Positions 5,578-7,364 of a stretch of DNA of 7,364 bases are shown here, one piece after another. Source of the stretch: Spirochaetes bacterium GWF1_49_6 (lineage in GTDB: Bacteria > Spirochaetota > Brevinematia > Brevinematales > GWF1-51-8); assembly GCA_001829395.1 (NCBI GenBank), contig MIBD01000014.1:2295-9658 (forward strand), given 5' to 3'. Every line of letters starts with the position of its first letter. The first letter of the stretch is position 1. Below the pieces are notes generated by a model, which made no database searches, was not told where the DNA came from, and was given only the letters and a program-made list of their open reading frames with translations. Position numbers and translations under genes: made by a program.

Positions 5578-5606
5578 ATTATACCAATATATTTCCTTAT
5601 TGTAAA
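5578..5606 (-). promoter_or_regulatory. Near-consensus promoter of the ATPase gene, giving an almost leaderless mRNA
   Basis: On the minus strand TTTACA (5606-5601, five of six) is followed after exactly 17 bases by TATAAT (5583-5578). Transcription should begin at about G5571, only three bases before the ATG at 5568. Consistent with this, no purine-rich ribosome binding site precedes the ATG. Confidence 0.7.
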
Positions 5607-5638
5607 GAAATATTTTGATAATTCGATGAATCTTGATT

Positions 5639-5678
5639 AAAAAGTGGGTAAATATTAGCTTTGCGCTCGAATTTTACC
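5639..5678 (-). terminator. Probable intrinsic terminator of the DUF7309/DUF6930-type gene
   Basis: Read on the minus strand, GGTAAA plus ATT (5678-5670) pairs with AAT plus TTTACC (5656-5647) around one bulged base, with a possible inner AGC/GCT pairing. CAC and five T follow (5646-5639). The stem is AT-rich, so strength is modest. It starts three bases after the stop codon of the gene ending at 5681 and would insulate the ATPase gene. Confidence 0.5.
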
Positions 5679-5680
5679 GT

Positions 5681-7364
5681 TTATTTTCTCAATTTCTCCA
5701 GCAGTTCCGCGGAACCGGGCGCGTTTTCCCAGTATTTCCCATAGTTCCGGTAAACCCTGTACGCTTCTTCTTTACTTCCAACCCTGAAGTACTCCTCGCG
5801 ATAATCTTTGGGACGCGCATGAGATTTTTTCTTTAACTCCTGAATTACAAGCGGATATTCTTCGGCTATTTTCTGTAATTCTTTCAACGCAGACGATTTC
5901 CTTCCCAGATGCAGAAACGTGATCACCCGGCAAAGCGCTAATTCCGCCATAATATCGTCTGGAAACTCCTCTAAAAGTTTGAGCGTGATATCGTACTTCT
6001 TCATCTCGAAGTATATTTCAGGAAGCTTTACACGCGCCCCCAGATGATCGTTTTCATCGAACCATAGAAGCTTCTCGAAGAAGACGCGGCTTTCTTGAAA
6101 TTTCTTTTCATGCAGCATCATAGAAGCTATTCTGAACATAAACCTTAAAAAAGGTCTGTTTTCAACAACTTCCCACTCCATTCTTTTATCGTCTGGGATT
6201 TTTTCAAGAATATCGTATAATTCGCTTACCGATGTATTAATTATACTTTTTACTGCCGCCATCTTCTCCATATCCCAATAATAATCGATAAGGAAAGAAT
6301 AAACATCGAACATACACGCTGTCTTGGAGATAATTTTCTCTCCCGCTTCAGCCGCCAACTCCCATTCCCCCGCTTCATGCGAGTCATAAAACCGCTCTAT
6401 GGCTTTCTTAATGGCGGATGGTAATCCGGGGAATGTGATCACTCCTTGATCGTCGAGAAAAATGATGCTGGGCACGATTCTCTTTTTTACCGGCCGAGGC
6501 TCTTTCACAGGTTCGTTTTTCTCGATAATTCCCCTCTTTTTCATGTCGGAAATAAATTGAAGGGCTGCGGGAAGAATTTTTACCTTAACCACATCTATCC
6601 CAGCTTTCGCGCACGGTTTTTCCAGTTCCGTAAATACCCTGTTCTGCTTTACCTTAATTCGAGACGGATATGCTTTGTTTTGGTTGATAGTTTTCTCTAA
6701 ATGAGAAAGGATATTGCCGTCTTTGTCCGCTACAAAAGGTTCGAGGTTGAGAATCATCCCGGATTCTTCATCGACAATCACCACCATTATCGGGAAAAAT
6801 GTTATACTGTTCTCATCTACCAACGGCTTTAGGTTATCGACAATCTCCACTTCCCATACATTACGCACCTTCTTTACATCCTTTCCGATTTCCAAAGACG
6901 GTTGAAACAGCATAAGATCGGAGTCCTCATCGAAAAGATCGTTCCAATGTACGAGTTTTTGACTCCACTTGCCATCCTTGTAATAACTGGTCAGGTACGC
7001 ATCGTCCTCGGGGCATAACTCCTCGGGCTTATTTTTATACTTTTCGAGTATTTCCAAATATCGCGGAAATATCGAAATTAGAAAATCCGCATCCTCTTCG
7101 CTGATATCATATATCCAATAGCCCGGCGTTATGCGGGCGAAAACCGGCCACCCGACTTTATTCTTATAATTGTGTCCCAATACCCTCGCGGTTTTTATCA
7201 TCTCGGAATCCGCCTCGTTCCGGGATTCGAAGTGGATGTAGATCATGTTCTGTCTGCGCCACGCTTCTTCGAGAGACGCTTCTTTCCTCGCCATTTTAAG
7301 ATAGCCGTCCAACCCCTCTTTCCCGATATAGATGTTCAGCCCGAATACTTCGCCGCCAGCTCCC
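5681..7364 (-). CDS. DUF7309/DUF6930-like protein with C-terminal TPR-like helices (N-terminus outside window)
   Basis: The frame is open to the right edge: upstream of the TTG at 7312 it continues GGEVFGLNIYIGKEGLDGYL without a stop, so the start lies outside and at least 560 residues are encoded. Three regions can be seen. First, the visible start through about residue 170 contains NIYIGKEGLDGYL, QNMIYIHFESRNEAD and GWPVFARITPGYWIYDISEEDADFL, resembling DUF7309. Second, ITFFPIMVVIVDEESGMILNLEPF followed by AYPSRIKVKQNRVF resembles DUF6930, with the strand pattern V-x-D-x-x-S/T-G-x-x-L. Third, after a Pro/Lys linker, helical repeats include FRIASMMLHEKKFQESRVFFEKLLWFDEND and ALCRVITFLHLGRKSSALKELQKI, ending with the family-typical YGKYWENAPGSAELLEKL. 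There is no signal peptide in the visible part. The function of these families is not known; the TPR-like part suggests protein binding. The names come from memory of conserved patterns. Confidence 0.7.
   Translation of the reverse strand, partial: GAGGEVFGLNIYIGKEGLDGYLKMARKEASLEEAWRRQNMIYIHFESRNEADSEMIKTARVLGHNYKNKVGWPVFARITPGYWIYDISEEDADFLISIFPRYLEILEKYKNKPEELCPEDDAYLTSYYKDGKWSQKLVHWNDLFDEDSDLMLFQPSLEIGKDVKKVRNVWEVEIVDNLKPLVDENSITFFPIMVVIVDEESGMILNLEPFVADKDGNILSHLEKTINQNKAYPSRIKVKQNRVFTELEKPCAKAGIDVVKVKILPAALQFISDMKKRGIIEKNEPVKEPRPVKKRIVPSIIFLDDQGVITFPGLPSAIKKAIERFYDSHEAGEWELAAEAGEKIISKTACMFDVYSFLIDYYWDMEKMAAVKSIINTSVSELYDILEKIPDDKRMEWEVVENRPFLRFMFRIASMMLHEKKFQESRVFFEKLLWFDENDHLGARVKLPEIYFEMKKYDITLKLLEEFPDDIMAELALCRVITFLHLGRKSSALKELQKIAEEYPLVIQELKKKSHARPKDYREEYFRVGSKEEAYRVYRNYGKYWENAPGSAELLEKLRK

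Noticed and set aside
6446..6905. Plus-strand open frames opposite the DUF7309/DUF6930-type gene
   Set aside because: They are antisense shadows of a long conserved coding frame, without ribosome binding sites or recognisable protein features.

Overview
The window looks like a piece of accessory chromosome from a bacterium with ordinary sigma-70-like promoters, purine-rich ribosome binding sites and Sec-type export. Codon use is moderately AT-rich but uneven: the first gene is visibly more GC-rich, while the 3.4-4.2 kb repeat-protein gene and the 1.0-1.1 kb and 5.6 kb spacers are AT-rich. I cannot fix the phylum. The gene families (WYL regulator, RhuM-like protein, AAA_14/DUF4143 ATPase, PQQ-like repeat protein, IS3 transposase, DUF7309/DUF6930-type protein) are common in anaerobic and environmental Gram-negative lineages.

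Layout. From 1 to 2172 on the plus strand lie the C-terminal part of a WYL-domain regulator (entering from the left edge), an unrecognised 131-residue acidic protein, and a full-length RhuM-family protein with its own promoter. About 2225-3383 is a damaged IS3-family insertion sequence. Its OrfB has an intact DDE triad with 35 residues between D and E, but its OrfA has lost the N-terminal helix-turn-helix; two A-tracts could still drive a -1 frameshift into OrfB. Thirty-five bases after the OrfB stop begins an exported protein made of five 40-residue PQQ-like beta-propeller repeats, encoded by an exact 120-bp DNA repeat. On the minus strand, convergent with it, are an ATPase of the AAA_14/DUF4143 type (4279-5568) and, upstream of that, a large partial gene (5681 to the right edge) resembling DUF7309 plus DUF6930 followed by TPR-like helices. 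A hairpin with a T-run separates the two minus-strand genes, and the ATPase has a near-consensus promoter placed so close to its ATG that the mRNA should be almost leaderless.

How they fit together. There is no obvious metabolic operon. WYL regulators and RhuM-like proteins are often found in or beside defence and mobile-element islands, and the IS and stand-alone ATPase fit an island of turnover. A coordinated system among these genes is only an inference. The most distinctive signals are the freshly homogenised, ten-cysteine repeat array, the near-leaderless ATPase promoter, and the truncated IS that ends in a consensus outward -35 box.
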